Assembly: GCF_024169245.1 (NCBI RefSeq)
Contig: NZ_JALJWP010000001.1
Span: forward strand, 4,589,501 to 4,653,500
Direction of reading: 5' to 3'
DNA from: Pseudomonas koreensis
GTDB lineage: Bacteria; Pseudomonadota; Gammaproteobacteria; Pseudomonadales; Pseudomonadaceae
DNA: 64,000 nt
Every line of letters begins with the position of its first letter. Position 1 is the stretch's first letter. The notes under the pieces were generated by a model. The model was not told the DNA's origin. It worked only from the letters and a program-made list of their open reading frames with translations, and did not search any database. Positions 26,601 through 36,329 of the stretch are shown piece by piece. The position numbers and the translations under genes are program-made.

Positions 26601-29600
26601 GCGTACCGACGCTACGCCGTCCCAGGACATCCCCGGAAACCGAGCCACCGGCGCCGATCACGAGGTTGCCGCCCAACTGCGGATACCACGCCTGGTACAG
26701 ACTGTCACTGCCGCCATCGACCCATTTCTCGTTGACGCTGCCAGCGCTGCCGAGCACCGAACCGTCGTCTGACAGGCGCCCGCGTTTCTGGTTGAAACGC
26801 TCGTCGATATCACTGGACTGTGTACCGGCGGTGTAGACGCCGTAAGGCGATTCCATGCTCAGGTTGCCCGCCGCCAATACGTCCAGATCACCAGTGCCGG
26901 TGCGCAGCACGCTGAACATCTGCGTATGCGTCGACACCGTGGTGCCGCCGACATTGGGCAGGCACGAATTGGGGTCGATATCGCACCAGAACAAATCACC
27001 CTCGGAAACCGGGGTGCCGGTCGGCATGCCCAACATGTTGCCATCCGCCCAGAGGAACTTGGCGGGCGCGACACAGACACCAGGAATGTAATCGCACCAG
27101 AACATTTCATCTTCCTTGACCACCTCCCCGGCCGGGAACCCCAACGGGTTGTCCACCGCCCAGGTGGTGTCGAGAACTTTCGTGGTGACGAGCATGCCGT
27201 AATGCGTATCCGCCAGACGCAAATGACCTTCGCTGGTCAGCGGTTTGACGATACGAGTGTCGGCAGCGTCGAGGTCTGCCCCGGCGACCACGCGCATTGA
27301 CCACGATGTGCTGCCCGACGGCAGCATGCTCGCCAGGGCCCAGTTGCGTCCCTGTTGCGTGCCGTTCAACGGACGCAAATCGATGTAGGCCGTGCCGTCA
27401 GCCAGCACAACGTTGGTCATCGACGGAATCAGCGAGCCGCGCAACAACGCCAATTCGGCGCTTAATTTCACCCCGACGATCTGGTTATCGGCAAACGTGC
27501 CCGGCAACGGCACGCCCTTGGGCCACAGCATCGCCTGCATGTCTGTGGCGGCGTCCAACCGGGTTCCGGCCCCCAGACGGCTGCCGGCCGGCAGGGTCAC
27601 GTTGTCATTGAGCACGGTGCCGGCGGCGTATAGCAGGTTGCCAGCGGCGTCATGCACCGCCCCCGCCAACACCGTGCCGGCCGTCATGGTGTAAGGTCCG
27701 GCGAGGATGCCCTGGGTTGGCAGCAGCGTGCCGCTGGCCAGCGTCGCGCCCTGTATCGGCAAGTCGTAATTGAGAGTCGTGCCGACCGGAAACAAAGTGC
27801 CTGCTGCCAGCGTCACCCCAGCGCCGGGAACGATCAAGTCGCCACCGAAGGGCTGGATACCCGGCACCAGTTTCCACCCGGCGTCGTCAGCGGTTTCCGG
27901 TGGCGGTGCGAAGCCGTCGTTGATGCTGCCGTAGATATCGAGATTGCCACCCGCGCGAATGAGCAGACTGCCGGATTCTCCCGAGCCATAAACGGAGGTT
28001 TTTGGCGTGTGTGGATTGAGGCTGGCATAGCGGTAACCGGACAAATCCAGATCGCCCTGCACCACCAGATCGCCATCGGCGGTGTTGCTGGCGATCTCTA
28101 CGCCAGGGCGCACATGGAAAGCATCGGTGTAGGTGGCATTGTTCAGCCCGGCGAGTTTGCCCTCAAGCAATTGGCTGTTGCCCAGCGCAGCATCGATGAA
28201 CGCAGTGCTGTCGGCATGGATACGGTCCAGATAAGCCTGATCGATCAGCTGATACGGGCGTCCGCTGACTGCCGCATCGGTGCCGTCGGCAGCATCGGTA
28301 TAGCGCCGCATGGCATTCAGGCCGATGGAACGCGCGCCTTGAATATTCAGCACGCCACTGGCATCGATGGCAATGTCACCTGCGCCGATACGCGGTGCAT
28401 TAAGCTCCAGCGTTCCGCGCGGCAAACCATCGTTCTGACCGGCCGCGCTGCCCAACGGAGCGTCGGTGCCATGGCGCAAATCGATTCGTGCGTCAGCGGC
28501 CAGCGTTAGCAGGCCATCCCCGGAATCGAGTTCGACCATGGCGCGGTTGGGGGCATCAATGATCTTGCCGTAGCTGTCGACGCGCAGCACCCGACCGTGG
28601 GCGTCGAGCACGGCATTGCCGGTCAGGGTCAGACCGTTATTGGCGGAAAGACGAATGCTGCCGACCCGTTCGCCACTGGCGTCGATCAGGCCGTTCACGC
28701 GCAGACTGCCGTTGTCCACCGAGACGCTGACCTCACCGGCCTTGAGCCCGTCGCCAATCAGCAGATCGCCCTGCTTGAGCTGGAAGCTGCGGCTGCCGAA
28801 CACCTGACCGCGATTCAGACGCTGGTTCAGCGCGGTAAACGCTTCGTTCAGATCGGCGCCCAAATGCTGCGCACGGATGTCCACGCCGCCGGCCTTGTAC
28901 GGCACGAGCGTGCCACCGGCATCGTAATAACCACTGCTGGCGCCAAGGATCTCACCCAGCAGATCGACCGTTCCCGCGTCCGCTGCCAGTGCGACGGCAC
29001 TGAGATGACCAGCCTGATTGTTCTGCGCCGAGAGGTCGATACGCGACCCGCTGGCCTGGCGGATATTGCCGCGATCGCTGTACAGCGCAACGTCGCCGCC
29101 CCAGCTGTACTTTGTGACGTCGTTGAACGGCAGCGCGCGTCCGGCCATGTCCAGTTGCGCAGCACCGGTCAGGGTCAGATCGTTCTCGGACCTGACCACC
29201 AGCTTGCCGCTGGCCAGCGCAATGCGACCGTCGAGCAGCACATTGCGCCCTTGCAGAGTCAACTCGGCTCCCAGAGCGTCAGCCACCGCTGCGTTGGCCA
29301 CGCCCCGCACAGTCAGGTTATCGCCGGCCTTGAGCAGGTTGACCGAGGCCGCCTCCCCCGTAAGCAACGGCGTGACCAGACTGAGGTTGCCGCCGCTGTA
29401 GGCATAACCGGTCAGCGGATCGTAAGCCCCCTGCGTCTGGTACACCGCGAGGCTACCCTTGTGATTGGCCGTGATGCGCTCGCTGGCAGTCAGATTGACG
29501 TTGGCAAAGCCCAGCGCCAGACGATTGTTCTGATCCAGGCCGTTGGGCTGCGGGTTCGGGCCGTAGCCGAGTTCGATACGTCGCGCCTGGATATCCAGCG

Positions 29601-32600
29601 TGCCGCTCCCGGTTCCCGCACCGTTGCTGGCCACCGCACCCGGCGCCTGAGTCGCGCCGTTCCAGATCAGGTTGGCTGTGCGAAGGGTGGCCACATCGCT
29701 GGCCTGGCCCATGCCGTAAATGGCGGGGGTGGCAAGGACCAGATTCTGCAAGCGACTGACCCCGGTCTGTGGATCGAGCGTATCGAGGCTGACGTTACCG
29801 TAGAAATTGAACGCGTCACGCGCGGTCAGGCTCAGCGTTTCCAGAGCAGGCGCACCGAATTGCGTGTCGCCGCGCAGCAGACGATCCAGCACGTTCTGGT
29901 TCAGGGTCAGACCACTGGGCACCCGGCCCGCTTTCGCGAACGCATCCGAGCTGCCGGCGTTGACCGCACCGACCGCCAGCGCGAGGTGACGGGTTCCGAA
30001 ACGAACGGCCTCGTTGAGTTCGAAGCGGTTATCGGTGGCGGCGCTGATACTGCCATTGGAATACAGCAGCGACGGCTGGCTGCACGGCTGCACTGCGCAA
30101 GTGCCGATGCGGATACTGCCGGCCCCTTCAATACTGTTCCCGGCCGTCGGCGCGAGGACATTGGTCCAGCCGTTGGACACGACCAGCAGGCTGGCGGCGC
30201 CCGGTTGATAAATGAAACCGTCGTTCGAATCGTAAGGTGCTTTGCCAAGACCGAGAGTGTTGATCCCCGCCCCCGCTTCGACGGTAATGCCGCCGCTGGT
30301 GGTGGTTGTGCGTAGCAGCACCTCGGGCGCAGACAACACCGCGCCATTACGCAAAGCGATGTCGGACGCATTACCGTCAAACCGTATGAAGTTACCCGCC
30401 GTGCCGTACTCAACTGTCGGCGTCGCGCCGAGGCTCAGGCGACCGGCACCGAGACGATTGAGGCTGTCGGCGTACACCGAAACGCCGCCAAAGCCTGGCG
30501 TGTGCGACTGTCCCGGACCGAGCACTTCCAGCTGCGTGGCCGACACCGCAGCCGTGCCGGCAACGCCGCCTGCACCGGGAGCAAACATGGCATTGCCGTG
30601 GAAATTCATGCCGATGTCGTATTGATCGTCGGCAGTCAGTTTGAATATCAGCGACTTCGCATCCATCGGCGCCAAAGCCCGTGGCACACCCCGCCGGGCT
30701 GCATCGCTCTGGACAAACTGGGTGAAGCTGGTTTCGTTGTACTGCGAATAGCGGCGCAGAACATCGGCCGAAGTCAGGATCACCTGGCTCGGCAGACTGT
30801 CGCGTAAAGCGCTGTTGGCAATCGACATCACACCGGCACTGGACCAGGAACCATTGCGCATTTTCAGCGCACCGGTGGTCATGCCCGGAGTTGCCTGGCC
30901 ATTGACCTCGACCCGGAACGCGCCGGGCAGCAAGGCAAAAGTTGAAGGCAGCAAGGTGTAGGTTCCGGCGGCCAGGCCAGGTACACCGGCGCCGATGGTG
31001 ATTTGCTGGCCAAGACGCGGATCGCTCGCACCCGCCTCGGCAAGCGCCGGAGCAAAAGTACTTTGGTTGCCCGGGACGATGGCGTACACCGGGTTACTGC
31101 CAAGCCCCGGAAAGCTGAACGTGCCATCGGCAGCGTTGCGCACCAGCGGATTGAAGCGGGCGTCGGTGGAACCGCCGCGCCCGGAAACGAAACCTGCGCC
31201 GCGCAGATCACCGCCGCCCGACAAATCAATCACCGCCTCGCTTTGTACATCGACGTACTGCCCGGTGAGGATCACGCCGTCCAGCGCTCCGGCGATCCCG
31301 TGCAACGCCACGGATTTGCCGTTGTAGCGATAGTCGATGCCATCGGTGGTGCCGCCGTAGGGCATGACCAGACCCGCGCCGCTGACCGAGGTGACACTGC
31401 CTGGCAAGAGGTGCAGCTCGCGGGTTTTACCCAGTGAGCTCTCTCCCAACTGGATCAACCCCAACGGGGCGCGAATGACGCCGCCCTGCTCGATATTCCC
31501 GGCCACCAGCAACAGGCTGCCAAACGCGGAATACGGCAAGGCCCGCGGCGCTTCGCCATGGCCGCTGATGCGCAATGTGCGGGCATCCTCCGCGATCGGG
31601 ATCGGGCCCTGATAACCGACACGGACATCGGCCGACACCCCGGTGGCGGGATAAATCTGCGCCGCGCGCAAGTTGAGGTCGCCGGCTGTCCACAAGCGCG
31701 AGCTGCGTTCGTTGTCGTTCGGTGCGAGAAACCGCATGTCGCCACGACTGTCGAGAGTGACCTGATCGAAACCTCGACGGACAACGGCAAGGGCCGGCGC
31801 ACCGAGCTGCGCAATCGTGCCTTCGGCGCCGAACGACAAGGTGTTGCTCAGATCGAGCAAATCAGCGGTGGCGGTAAATCGAGCGTTCGATACCTGTGTG
31901 GTCGGGGTGGCCAGCACCCGTGGACGCATGCTGATATCCGACGACAAGTAAAAACCCAGCCCCGACAAGCGCATGTTCGGCGCGGCGAGATTGACCCGCG
32001 CCGTATCGCTGGCAGCCTGTGCCAGCGAGATCGAGCCGGTGTACAGATTCAAGCTTTGATTCATGCGCAGATCGACGTCGCCGGCGAAGGTGAGCAAGCC
32101 GTTACTCAACAGGCTCAGGTGATCGAAACCACCCGACATCAAACGCTCCGCGCTCAAGCGAGTCTGACCGTAACGCAACTGCGTCGCGCCTTCGCCGGCC
32201 TGCAGATTCGCCGGCAGCAGCGAGCCATCCGAGCCTTGGCTGATGATCATTTCACGCGGCGCACGCACTTCGTTATTCGCCAGATTCATCTGGTAGAGCG
32301 GCGCGTCCTGGACAATCTCCAGACGCCCGCCCGAGGCTCCGATGCCGCCCGCAGCAGCCTTCAACTGGCCGTCGAGAAACACGCCGTTGTATGAACTCAA
32401 GGCAATGCGCCCGCCATCGCTGGCGACGTCGGTCATTCCCAGCCCGGCGATGTCCAGGACTGCGTGCGTGCCGGAGGCGTCCAGTCGCGCACCGTCGCGC
32501 ACGATCACGTACGCGTCGGCTGATGTCGCGGTGAGTTTCTTCGAATCGATTTCGCCACCGAGAATAATGCTGCCGCCCTTGCCGACCTGGCCATACACCC

Positions 32601-35600
32601 GACCCAACGCATCCACGGCGGTATAAGCGCGACCGGCAACATCCAGCACCGCGTCTTCGCCGATCCAGATCGAACGGTTATGGGCCTGCGGGTCGGCGTT
32701 CTGCAGCCGGGTCGCCACGTCCAGCGAGCCGAACTGTTGCTGACGAATATCGAGGGTGCCGCCCCAGGCGTTCAATTGCCCGTTGACCGTAATCTGTCCG
32801 GCACCGCGCAGATTGATGCGCTGCCCCGGGTCGACGCTGATACGTGCACCGTGGCCGATCGACAGCGGACTGTTCGCCGGGTCAAGCAGCGCGAGATCAC
32901 TGGAACCGGCCTGGAGCGTCAGACTGGCGCCGCCACGCTGAGTCAGAATGCCTTTGGCGGGGTTCTCCTGAAACAGTGCGGGGGTCCACAATTCGAGCGC
33001 TGTGCGCGGATCGACGCCGCTGGGTTGGTGCGGCGCTGCATCGCCGAACCGATAAACCGGCATCACCACATCGACCTGAGCGCCTTCAGCGACTTCCAGA
33101 CCGTTCAGGCCGGTGACGCTGTAACTGGCAAAACCTGTGCTGAACAGACTCGGGGCCAGATGCAGCGTGTTGTCGGCGAGTGCCCCGCCGGATCCACCGA
33201 TCACAACCTTGCCGGACTGAATCGTCAGGCTGCCGCCCCCGGTCACACCGTAGCCACGCACGCCACCATCAAGGATCACCTGTGACGGCGTCGCGCCAGT
33301 CAGCGGCGTCGACTCAACGGTCACGTCGCCACCCTTGCCACCGCGCGTCTTGCCATTGGCCAACAGCGCCGCGCCGGACGATACGTCAAGCAGACTGCCG
33401 CTGCCCAGGCTGACCTTGCCGGTACTGCGCAACGACACCACACCGCCATTGAGATAGGCCAGACTGTTGACGTCGTCCGGGTCGGTGCCCAGATTGCTCC
33501 ACAGACCGCGCGCATCGAGTTGCACATCCCTGGCCACCGTGACCCCGACAGGCGCCCCGGCTGGCGTCGTCAATCCGGGGTTACCCGTCAAGACATCACC
33601 CAGATTCAGGCTGCCGCCGCGCGCCGTCAGGTTCGCATTGACCTGCACTTGCGGCCCGAACAAGGTGATGTCGCCACCAGAATCAACGGTGAGTGCCTGA
33701 TCGATGACAATGGATTTCGCGGCGGCGACCTTCAACGCGCCGAGGTGAAAGCCGTTGAGCAGATCGCTGTCGAGAAACAGTTTACCGACCCGTTCCTGGG
33801 CCACGGCATCCGCCAAGCCGGGCGTTGTGAGCGCCGCCGCAGGGTTTGCGCCGATCTGCACTTGATTCAATAGCGCATCGAGCTGGTATTGCAGGCCACC
33901 AGCAGTCGCCGACCAGGCCGGATCGTATTGCCCGACGATCAACTGGGCCCGGCGAGCCCGCGCGGTCTGACTCTGCTCATAGCCATCAAGCACCGCGCGA
34001 GGGGCCTGGGTCTGGCGGTCGCCCTGGTACACGTCGCCGAGAATCTGCCCATCGACCATCGCGTTGCGGGTGCCTATCACCAATTGACCAGCGTCGCGGC
34101 CGACGGTGTAGCCCGACTCCTGGCGCGACGTCGGTGCAATCAGCGGGTTATGGTAAAACTGCGTCTGGCCCCAACGCTCGCTGCTGTCTTCATAACCTTT
34201 ATACAACCCGGTATAGAGCAGATCCCCCGGCGCCCGCGAGACTTCGTACAAACGTCCGTCGGCCCCTCGCAACCAGCTCTGACGAATCTCGCCGCTCTGC
34301 ACGTCAAGGGTGCCACCCGACAAATTGATCAGCGAACCTTTCTCGGTAACCACGTCGTTACCGGAAAAATTCACGCTGCCGCCCTGGGCCATCCATTCGC
34401 CGATGGTGTGGCCCTGAGTGCCCAGATAACCACCGACTTCGAGCAGACCGCCGGCGGTGTACCAACGGTCGGTGGCGTAGCCGTTGGTGCCGGCCGGCAC
34501 GTACACCAGTTCGCGGACATCAACCCAGATATCGTTACTGTTGAGTGCGCCGCCTTCGCGATTGACCGGTGCATCGCGTTGCTCGTTGCCCTGCACGTTG
34601 ATCTTGATGTTGTTGGCTTCCATCGCCACTTTCACCCCGACAGCGCCGGCCACATCAATCAACGCGCCATCGCGCACCAGGCTGCGACGCCCCGCCGCTA
34701 CCGCGACCTGGCCACCGGTGGCGAGGGTGATCGAACCGTTCTGAAATTCGACGCTGCCGCCACTGCCGATGTCGATGCGCGACTGATCACCACGGATACG
34801 GTTGTTGGCACTGACCGCCTGTAGCGATGCGTCACGCTGACTGTCGAGCGCGGTGAGGTCGCTGCTGTCGAGCATGATCGCGGTAACGCTGCCCTGAGCG
34901 AGCGTGACGCTGCCGGCGCTGTCGCTCGCCGGGTTGAGCAAGTGCACAGTGCCGCGCGTGGCCACCGAGGTGCTCGCCAGCAATACACCGTTTTGCAGTA
35001 CTTCATGGCCGGTCAGGGTGATGTCGCCAGTGGCGGCCTGAATCAAGCCATTGTTGCTGACCTTGCCGGCCACGGCGCCGGCCTTGAAGCCCGGTGTCAC
35101 TTCGTTGCCGAAGGTCGTGGACGCGGCGTTGCCATCGGTACCTGAGCCCTTGCGGATGTAAAAGCGCTCGCCTGCACCGAGTAGCGTCTGGCCTTTGGGG
35201 GTGCTGATGTTGCCATCGTTCTGCACCTCGTTGCCCAACAGCAAGGCGTAACCACCCGCGTCCGTCGACGCTTTCGGTGAATGGGTCTGGATCCTCGCGC
35301 CACGTTCCACCAGCACCTTGCCGGCCGCGTCAGTGAAGGTCGGCTGGGTGGCGTTGCTGTCGAAATACAGGCCCCGGTCGCGGAACTGGATATCGGTGAT
35401 GTTGGCCGCGGCGGCCACCAGATTGCGCACGTTGACCTGGCTGCTGCCACTGAACACGATGCCGTTGCGGTTGATCAGCATCACCGTGCCGTCGCCCTTG
35501 ATCTGTCCCTGGATCTGACTGGCGCGCGCGTTCGGATCATTGACCCGGTTGAGGACCGCCCAGTTGGACTGCTGAGCGAATTCGACCGTGGTGTTGCGGC

Positions 35601-36138
35601 CGACGTTAAAGGTTTCCCAGTTGAGAATTGCCTTGTCGGCGGTCTGCTCGATTTGCACCGTGGTCTTGCCGTCAGCCTGAGTCTGCTGCGGCCCCTTGGC
35701 GTTCAGCCAACCCTGGGTGAGGCTGTTGTCGACCTTCAAGCCACCCTCGCCCAGCCCGTCCGGCACGTTTTGCACACTGCCCAACGCCACTGCACGCCCG
35801 GCCGCCTGAGCCGCCTGTTGCGCGGCAATCGCCGCCACGGTGTTGTTGAGCGTCTGCAATGAACGCTGCAATTGCTGATTGGCTTTTTGCTGCTGCGCCA
35901 GCGGCGGCGTCATACCCGGCAGCCCTCCCATACTCGGTCGAGCGGCTGTCGCTTGTTGCGCAGCGCCCTTGGCGGCAAACCAGCTGGAACTGAACGCCGT
36001 TTGCGCCTGCGCACTGCCCGCCACCAGACACAACGCCACCGCGTGCGCCAGCGGCTTGAGCAGCCACAAGGCCGGGTCGGCGGCCTCACGCTTGAGAATC
36101 CGGGCACGGGTACTGCGACGGGACGGGCGAGCGAGCAT
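23665..36138 (-). CDS. pdtA: Giant filamentous-haemagglutinin-like exoprotein (PdtA-like TpsA)
   Basis: This protein of about 4157 aa has the architecture of a two-partner secretion exoprotein. It has a long N-terminal signal region (hydrophobic core WLLKPLAHAVALCLVAGSAQ), a TPS/haemagglutination-activity domain at roughly residues 140-290 (NWETFNVGRNTTVEF, INRNGIVFSGSSQVNVRNLV), thousands of residues of beta-helix-type repeats, and a C-terminal DUF3739-like end. The ATG at 36138 follows AAGGA; GTG at 36141 is an alternative and the frame stays open to 36165. Length and neighbours match P. aeruginosa PdtA (about 4180 aa, as I recall), which is expressed under phosphate starvation. Two similar short Cys pairs occur late in the protein (FWCDYIPGVC and FWCDIDPNSC). 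No TpsB outer-membrane transporter gene is in this window. Confidence 0.85.
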   Translation of the reverse strand: MLARPSRRSTRARILKREAADPALWLLKPLAHAVALCLVAGSAQAQTAFSSSWFAAKGAAQQATAARPSMGGLPGMTPPLAQQQKANQQLQRSLQTLNNTVAAIAAQQAAQAAGRAVALGSVQNVPDGLGEGGLKVDNSLTQGWLNAKGPQQTQADGKTTVQIEQTADKAILNWETFNVGRNTTVEFAQQSNWAVLNRVNDPNARASQIQGQIKGDGTVMLINRNGIVFSGSSQVNVRNLVAAAANITDIQFRDRGLYFDSNATQPTFTDAAGKVLVERGARIQTHSPKASTDAGGYALLLGNEVQNDGNISTPKGQTLLGAGERFYIRKGSGTDGNAASTTFGNEVTPGFKAGAVAGKVSNNGLIQAATGDITLTGHEVLQNGVLLASTSVATRGTVHLLNPASDSAGSVTLAQGSVTAIMLDSSDLTALDSQRDASLQAVSANNRIRGDQSRIDIGSGGSVEFQNGSITLATGGQVAVAAGRRSLVRDGALIDVAGAVGVKVAMEANNIKINVQGNEQRDAPVNREGGALNSNDIWVDVRELVYVPAGTNGYATDRWYTAGGLLEVGGYLGTQGHTIGEWMAQGGSVNFSGNDVVTEKGSLINLSGGTLDVQSGEIRQSWLRGADGRLYEVSRAPGDLLYTGLYKGYEDSSERWGQTQFYHNPLIAPTSRQESGYTVGRDAGQLVIGTRNAMVDGQILGDVYQGDRQTQAPRAVLDGYEQSQTARARRAQLIVGQYDPAWSATAGGLQYQLDALLNQVQIGANPAAALTTPGLADAVAQERVGKLFLDSDLLNGFHLGALKVAAAKSIVIDQALTVDSGGDITLFGPQVQVNANLTARGGSLNLGDVLTGNPGLTTPAGAPVGVTVARDVQLDARGLWSNLGTDPDDVNSLAYLNGGVVSLRSTGKVSLGSGSLLDVSSGAALLANGKTRGGKGGDVTVESTPLTGATPSQVILDGGVRGYGVTGGGSLTIQSGKVVIGGSGGALADNTLHLAPSLFSTGFASYSVTGLNGLEVAEGAQVDVVMPVYRFGDAAPHQPSGVDPRTALELWTPALFQENPAKGILTQRGGASLTLQAGSSDLALLDPANSPLSIGHGARISVDPGQRINLRGAGQITVNGQLNAWGGTLDIRQQQFGSLDVATRLQNADPQAHNRSIWIGEDAVLDVAGRAYTAVDALGRVYGQVGKGGSIILGGEIDSKKLTATSADAYVIVRDGARLDASGTHAVLDIAGLGMTDVASDGGRIALSSYNGVFLDGQLKAAAGGIGASGGRLEIVQDAPLYQMNLANNEVRAPREMIISQGSDGSLLPANLQAGEGATQLRYGQTRLSAERLMSGGFDHLSLLSNGLLTFAGDVDLRMNQSLNLYTGSISLAQAASDTARVNLAAPNMRLSGLGFYLSSDISMRPRVLATPTTQVSNARFTATADLLDLSNTLSFGAEGTIAQLGAPALAVVRRGFDQVTLDSRGDMRFLAPNDNERSSRLWTAGDLNLRAAQIYPATGVSADVRVGYQGPIPIAEDARTLRISGHGEAPRALPYSAFGSLLLVAGNIEQGGVIRAPLGLIQLGESSLGKTRELHLLPGSVTSVSGAGLVMPYGGTTDGIDYRYNGKSVALHGIAGALDGVILTGQYVDVQSEAVIDLSGGGDLRGAGFVSGRGGSTDARFNPLVRNAADGTFSFPGLGSNPVYAIVPGNQSTFAPALAEAGASDPRLGQQITIGAGVPGLAAGTYTLLPSTFALLPGAFRVEVNGQATPGMTTGALKMRNGSWSSAGVMSIANSALRDSLPSQVILTSADVLRRYSQYNETSFTQFVQSDAARRGVPRALAPMDAKSLIFKLTADDQYDIGMNFHGNAMFAPGAGGVAGTAAVSATQLEVLGPGQSHTPGFGGVSVYADSLNRLGAGRLSLGATPTVEYGTAGNFIRFDGNASDIALRNGAVLSAPEVLLRTTTTSGGITVEAGAGINTLGLGKAPYDSNDGFIYQPGAASLLVVSNGWTNVLAPTAGNSIEGAGSIRIGTCAVQPCSQPSLLYSNGSISAATDNRFELNEAVRFGTRHLALAVGAVNAGSSDAFAKAGRVPSGLTLNQNVLDRLLRGDTQFGAPALETLSLTARDAFNFYGNVSLDTLDPQTGVSRLQNLVLATPAIYGMGQASDVATLRTANLIWNGATQAPGAVASNGAGTGSGTLDIQARRIELGYGPNPQPNGLDQNNRLALGFANVNLTASERITANHKGSLAVYQTQGAYDPLTGYAYSGGNLSLVTPLLTGEAASVNLLKAGDNLTVRGVANAAVADALGAELTLQGRNVLLDGRIALASGKLVVRSENDLTLTGAAQLDMAGRALPFNDVTKYSWGGDVALYSDRGNIRQASGSRIDLSAQNNQAGHLSAVALAADAGTVDLLGEILGASSGYYDAGGTLVPYKAGGVDIRAQHLGADLNEAFTALNQRLNRGQVFGSRSFQLKQGDLLIGDGLKAGEVSVSVDNGSLRVNGLIDASGERVGSIRLSANNGLTLTGNAVLDAHGRVLRVDSYGKIIDAPNRAMVELDSGDGLLTLAADARIDLRHGTDAPLGSAAGQNDGLPRGTLELNAPRIGAGDIAIDASGVLNIQGARSIGLNAMRRYTDAADGTDAAVSGRPYQLIDQAYLDRIHADSTAFIDAALGNSQLLEGKLAGLNNATYTDAFHVRPGVEIASNTADGDLVVQGDLDLSGYRYASLNPHTPKTSVYGSGESGSLLIRAGGNLDIYGSINDGFAPPPETADDAGWKLVPGIQPFGGDLIVPGAGVTLAAGTLFPVGTTLNYDLPIQGATLASGTLLPTQGILAGPYTMTAGTVLAGAVHDAAGNLLYAAGTVLNDNVTLPAGSRLGAGTRLDAATDMQAMLWPKGVPLPGTFADNQIVGVKLSAELALLRGSLIPSMTNVVLADGTAYIDLRPLNGTQQGRNWALASMLPSGSTSWSMRVVAGADLDAADTRIVKPLTSEGHLRLADTHYGMLVTTKVLDTTWAVDNPLGFPAGEVVKEDEMFWCDYIPGVCVAPAKFLWADGNMLGMPTGTPVSEGDLFWCDIDPNSCLPNVGGTTVSTHTQMFSVLRTGTGDLDVLAAGNLSMESPYGVYTAGTQSSDIDERFNQKRGRLSDDGSVLGSAGSVNEKWVDGGSDSLYQAWYPQLGGNLVIGAGGSVSGDVLGRRSVGTQVDTREQVPSVAVGNWLWRQGTGNDEIPTSWWINFGSYASQPLTDPGRSTAPYLVGFTGFGTLGGGNISLHAGADGGMLEPVGDGRINLYPRGQGLIVAVGSTGRVGRDGSLQLTGGGDIDLRLGGSLNPSLQARARESGTEMPRHDLQGAVINLRGAAQISASAVGGVNLHYGAFAQDQDSREVRAFDPFKSTLSSASGGLVLIPGDSAMRLSTRGDLVLGGAADPGRVRLQNSTAFTDASGVAHAGGGLSSFSLWTDHTAIDLFAAGGNLTPSTQVAEVENLLSSTYNTSPTDGRFVYPSVLRAVAAQGSIYAGASAAYGTGNLPPAVGYSLLLAPSSAGQLELLAGDSIYAGGYAITQSGASPAAISSAFAPSFNGFASDIASKPVMTNNSVDGVAAQRNSRYPLFAFGANSYSGLSSVRGPARFYALSGDLVGVRSGETLTFMQAGVPQRTWYEAAGPVWMLAGRDIVASGTNLGQPTVAPNEVSYSNEEIQSTGNLFMHNRPNDVSRVSAGRDILYSSFDIAGPGVLDVSAGRHLLMEDRSSITSIGPVVAGDHRPGASIVMQAGVGAQGPDYSRFIARYLNPQNVADSTLALSAQPGKVIKTYVDELQNWLTLGYGFSGNQEQAQAFYATLSSAEQAIFARQVYFAELRAGGLEYTDADGPRTGSYLRGRNAIAALFPTTDVAGNPIRYDGDITMYGGAGVKTLFGGDIQMLTPGGAQVFGIEGAAPPSTAGIITQGSGDIQLYSQGSILLGQSRIMTTFGGSILGWSAEGDINAGRGSKTTVVYTPPKRVYDTWGNVTLSPSVPSTGAGIATLNPIAEVAPGNIDLIAPLGTIDAGEAGIRVSGNVNIAALTVVNAANISVQGKATGVPVVSAVNTGAITSASSAASSATQAAEDVARQQQAAARQNQASVFTVQVLSFGNEQLAPSRDGANRAPATGYNPDSPVQVLGAGALDEQAKQQLTEEERGQLTL

Positions 36139-36278
36139 CACTACGAGATCCTTTTTGATTGCCACACAAAGCTGCAGGCCGGCAAAACCCTGCTGTCACG
36201 ACATAGGCAGTTGGCAGCAGGCGCGACCGAACGGATGTCACACAAACTTCATGATTGAGGAGTAGATCGGCGAAAAAA

Positions 36279-36308
36279 AATGGCAGCAGCCCGAAGGCTG
36301 CTGCCATT
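36279..36308 (-). terminator. Rho-independent terminator after the phosphate-binding-protein gene
   Basis: A 13-bp perfect stem (AATGGCAGCAGCC / GGCTGCTGCCATT, loop CGAA) is followed on the minus strand by eight U's. It separates the DING-like gene from the exoprotein gene, so the latter probably has its own promoter within 36139-36278. Confidence 0.9.
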
Positions 36309-36329
36309 TCATTGCGCGTTTAGCAGGAC

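Noticed and set aside
28597-30315. A 572-codon plus-strand open frame, and many others, antisense to the giant exoprotein gene.
   Set aside because: High-GC genes produce long antisense frames. This one lacks a ribosome site and any motif, and the minus strand encodes an unbroken, recognisable protein over the same span.
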